DNA of 64,000 nucleotides from Streptomyces griseoluteus (GTDB lineage: Bacteria > Actinomycetota > Actinomycetes > Streptomycetales > Streptomycetaceae), in contig JOBE01000001.1 in assembly GCA_000717735.1 (NCBI GenBank), positions 62,001 through 126,000 of the forward strand, in the 5' to 3' direction. Shown piece after piece: positions 63,131-64,000 of this stretch. Positions within the stretch are counted from its first letter, which is position 1. Every line of letters starts with the position of its first letter. The notes below the pieces were generated by a model, which ran no database searches, was not told the origin of the DNA, and worked only from the letters and a program-made list of their open reading frames with translations. A program made the translations under genes and the position numbers.

Positions 63131-63796
63131 GTGTCCGTTCTCCTCGAGCAGCCCGCAAGCCTGGTCGCCTACCGCCCGAACAAGCCGACGGCCATGGTTG
63201 TCGTGGCCGACCCGCGCGTCCGCTCCACCGTGACCCGCCACCTGTGGGCCCTCGGAGTACGCGACGTGATCGAGGCTTCGTCCATCGCGGAGGCACGTCC
63301 CCGCGTCGGCAACCCGCGCGACATCTGCGTGGCCGACGTCCATCTGCCCGACGGCAGTGGTCTGACCCTGCTGTCCGAGACCCGCGCCGCGGGCTGGCCC
63401 AACGGCCTCGCCCTCTCGGCCGCCGATGACATCGGCGCCGTGCGCAACGCCCTGGCGGGCGGTGTGAAGGGCTACGTCGTCACCGGCACCCGGAACAACA
63501 TCGGTCACCCGACCCGGCCCGGCGCCGCCCCCATCGGCGCCGCGGCCTCCCGCCTCGGCCACCGCCGCCCCCCGGGTGCCCCGAGCCACCCGGGCGGCTA
63601 CCGCGAGCTCTCCGGCCGTGAGGTCGAGGTGCTCCGGCTCGTCGCGGAGGGCCAGTCGAACAAGGCGATCGGCGTCTCCATGGGCCTCTCGGCCCTGACC
63701 GTGAAGAGCCACCTCGCCCGCATCGCCCGCAAGCTGGGCACCGGCGACCGCGCCGGCATGGTCGCGGTCGCCCTGCGGACGGGGATCATCCACTGA
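63131..63796 (+). CDS. LuxR/NarL-type response regulator
   Basis: A 221-aa DNA-binding protein. The receiver (20-110) has a candidate phospho-acceptor D69 (ADVHLPDG), but only one acidic residue (D27) in the usual pair, so phosphorylation may be atypical. The helix-turn-helix (about 155-215) reads LSGREVEVLRLVAEGQSNKAI and LTVKSHLARIARKLG. GTG 63131 with AGGAGG 5 bp upstream. No adjacent histidine kinase, so it is an orphan. Confidence 0.88.
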   Translation: MSVLLEQPASLVAYRPNKPTAMVVVADPRVRSTVTRHLWALGVRDVIEASSIAEARPRVGNPRDICVADVHLPDGSGLTLLSETRAAGWPNGLALSAADDIGAVRNALAGGVKGYVVTGTRNNIGHPTRPGAAPIGAAASRLGHRRPPGAPSHPGGYRELSGREVEVLRLVAEGQSNKAIGVSMGLSALTVKSHLARIARKLGTGDRAGMVAVALRTGIIH

Positions 63797-63810
63797 CAGA
63801 CGGGTTGGCG

Positions 63811-63860
63811 AACGGCGAGCGCCTGTCGACGGAACGTTCCGTCGACAGGCGCTTGCCGTT
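63811..63860. terminator. Near-perfect 50-bp palindrome
   Basis: Two 25-bp arms (63811-63835 and 63836-63860) pair throughout with one G-T exception and no loop; the core contains GTCGACGGAACGTTCCGTCGAC. It lies 14 bp after the regulator stop and right before the next promoter. It probably ends transcription, but could be a protein-binding or cruciform site. Confidence 0.6.
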
Positions 63861-63878
63861 GACCGATACCCTTGACAG

Positions 63879-64000
63879 GTGACCGACGCCCAAGAGACCG
63901 CAGCAGACACAGCACTGCGCACCACCGGGGGCGGCCCCCCGGACGACGATGTCCCTGCGAATGGGCTTCCGATCCCGTTGCTGGAGCCCCGCGAGGGGAT
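63879..64000 (+). CDS. Ribonuclease D N-terminus (partial)
   Basis: From GTG 63879 the frame codes VTDAQETAADTALRT, a Gly/Pro/Asp-rich segment and ANGLPIPLLEPREG before the window ends. This N-terminus matches the streptomycete ribonuclease D/HRDC proteins that follow hemE-DUF3000 in related genomes, from memory. The exonuclease motifs lie outside. A GATACCCT -10-like box precedes the start closely. Confidence 0.5.
   Translation, partial: MTDAQETAADTALRTTGGGPPDDDVPANGLPIPLLEPREG

Overview
The window is about 72% GC, with strong third-position GC in every gene, frequent GTG starts, purine-rich ribosome binding sites and families (DUF397, DUF692/TIGR04222, SAV2148-type HEPN, DUF3000, TreY/TreZ) typical of Streptomyces. 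I read it as a chromosomal segment of a Streptomyces species. No plasmid or phage genes are seen. One in-frame TTA codon (position 30541) fits bldA-type control.

Layout. 0-7.8 kb: end of a sugar ABC importer (two permeases), an APH-fold kinase, an epoxide-hydrolase-like enzyme, a DEDDh exonuclease, a HEPN-domain protein, and a secreted copper amine oxidase paired with a membrane-anchored collagen-like protein. 7.8-18.4 kb: alpha-glucan/trehalose genes glgX, treY and treZ, interrupted by a small membrane protein, a secreted protein, a P450 lacking its I-helix, a DUF1707-FHA protein and a GNAT. 18.4-25.4 kb: M24 peptidase, conserved unknowns, a LysR gene broken by a 164-bp inverted-repeat element, a TPR protein, an amidotransferase-like protein, a nucleoside-kinase-like protein, a VOC protein and an aldo/keto reductase. 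25.4-29.7 kb: EF-G-like translational GTPase behind a long structured leader with a 37-codon ORF, a secreted EEP phosphatase/nuclease and a second VOC protein. 29.7-31.4 kb: a WhiJ-type set (ATPase, XRE/DUF5753, DUF397). 31.5-39.8 kb: lipoproteins, an SDR, a Ser/Thr kinase fused to an MFS transporter, a DUF4246 protein and a second GNAT. 40-46.9 kb: an unknown protein, an atypical tRNA-like gene, msrB-murC, a RibD-type reductase, zapE and OsmC. 47-55.6 kb: PhoX, a decayed permease region, a lipoprotein deacetylase, an AIM24-ABC operon, a Pth2-type protein, and the DUF692-TIGR04222 pair. 55.7-64 kb: haem genes hemQ, hemG and hemE, a DUF4349 lipoprotein, a CoA-disulfide-reductase-like enzyme, a frameshifted secreted protein, DUF3000, a LuxR response regulator and the start of ribonuclease D.

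How genes work together. GlgX trims branched glucan; TreY and TreZ convert maltooligosaccharide ends to trehalose. HemE supplies coproporphyrinogen, HemG oxidises it and HemQ decarboxylates coprohaem. murC-msrB and AIM24-ATPase-permease are tightly packed operons. The DUF692 enzyme carries a C-terminal helical part resembling the usual separate partner protein and is coupled to a membrane protein with a Cys/Ser/Gly-rich repeat tail. That makes it the best candidate for an undescribed modification system. Other notable points are the kinase-MFS fusion, the EF-G leader, the tRNA-like gene with an eight-base anticodon loop, and a family of short inverted-repeat elements at four places. Five decayed or broken genes are marked. 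No CRISPR array, rRNA or complete insertion sequence was found.
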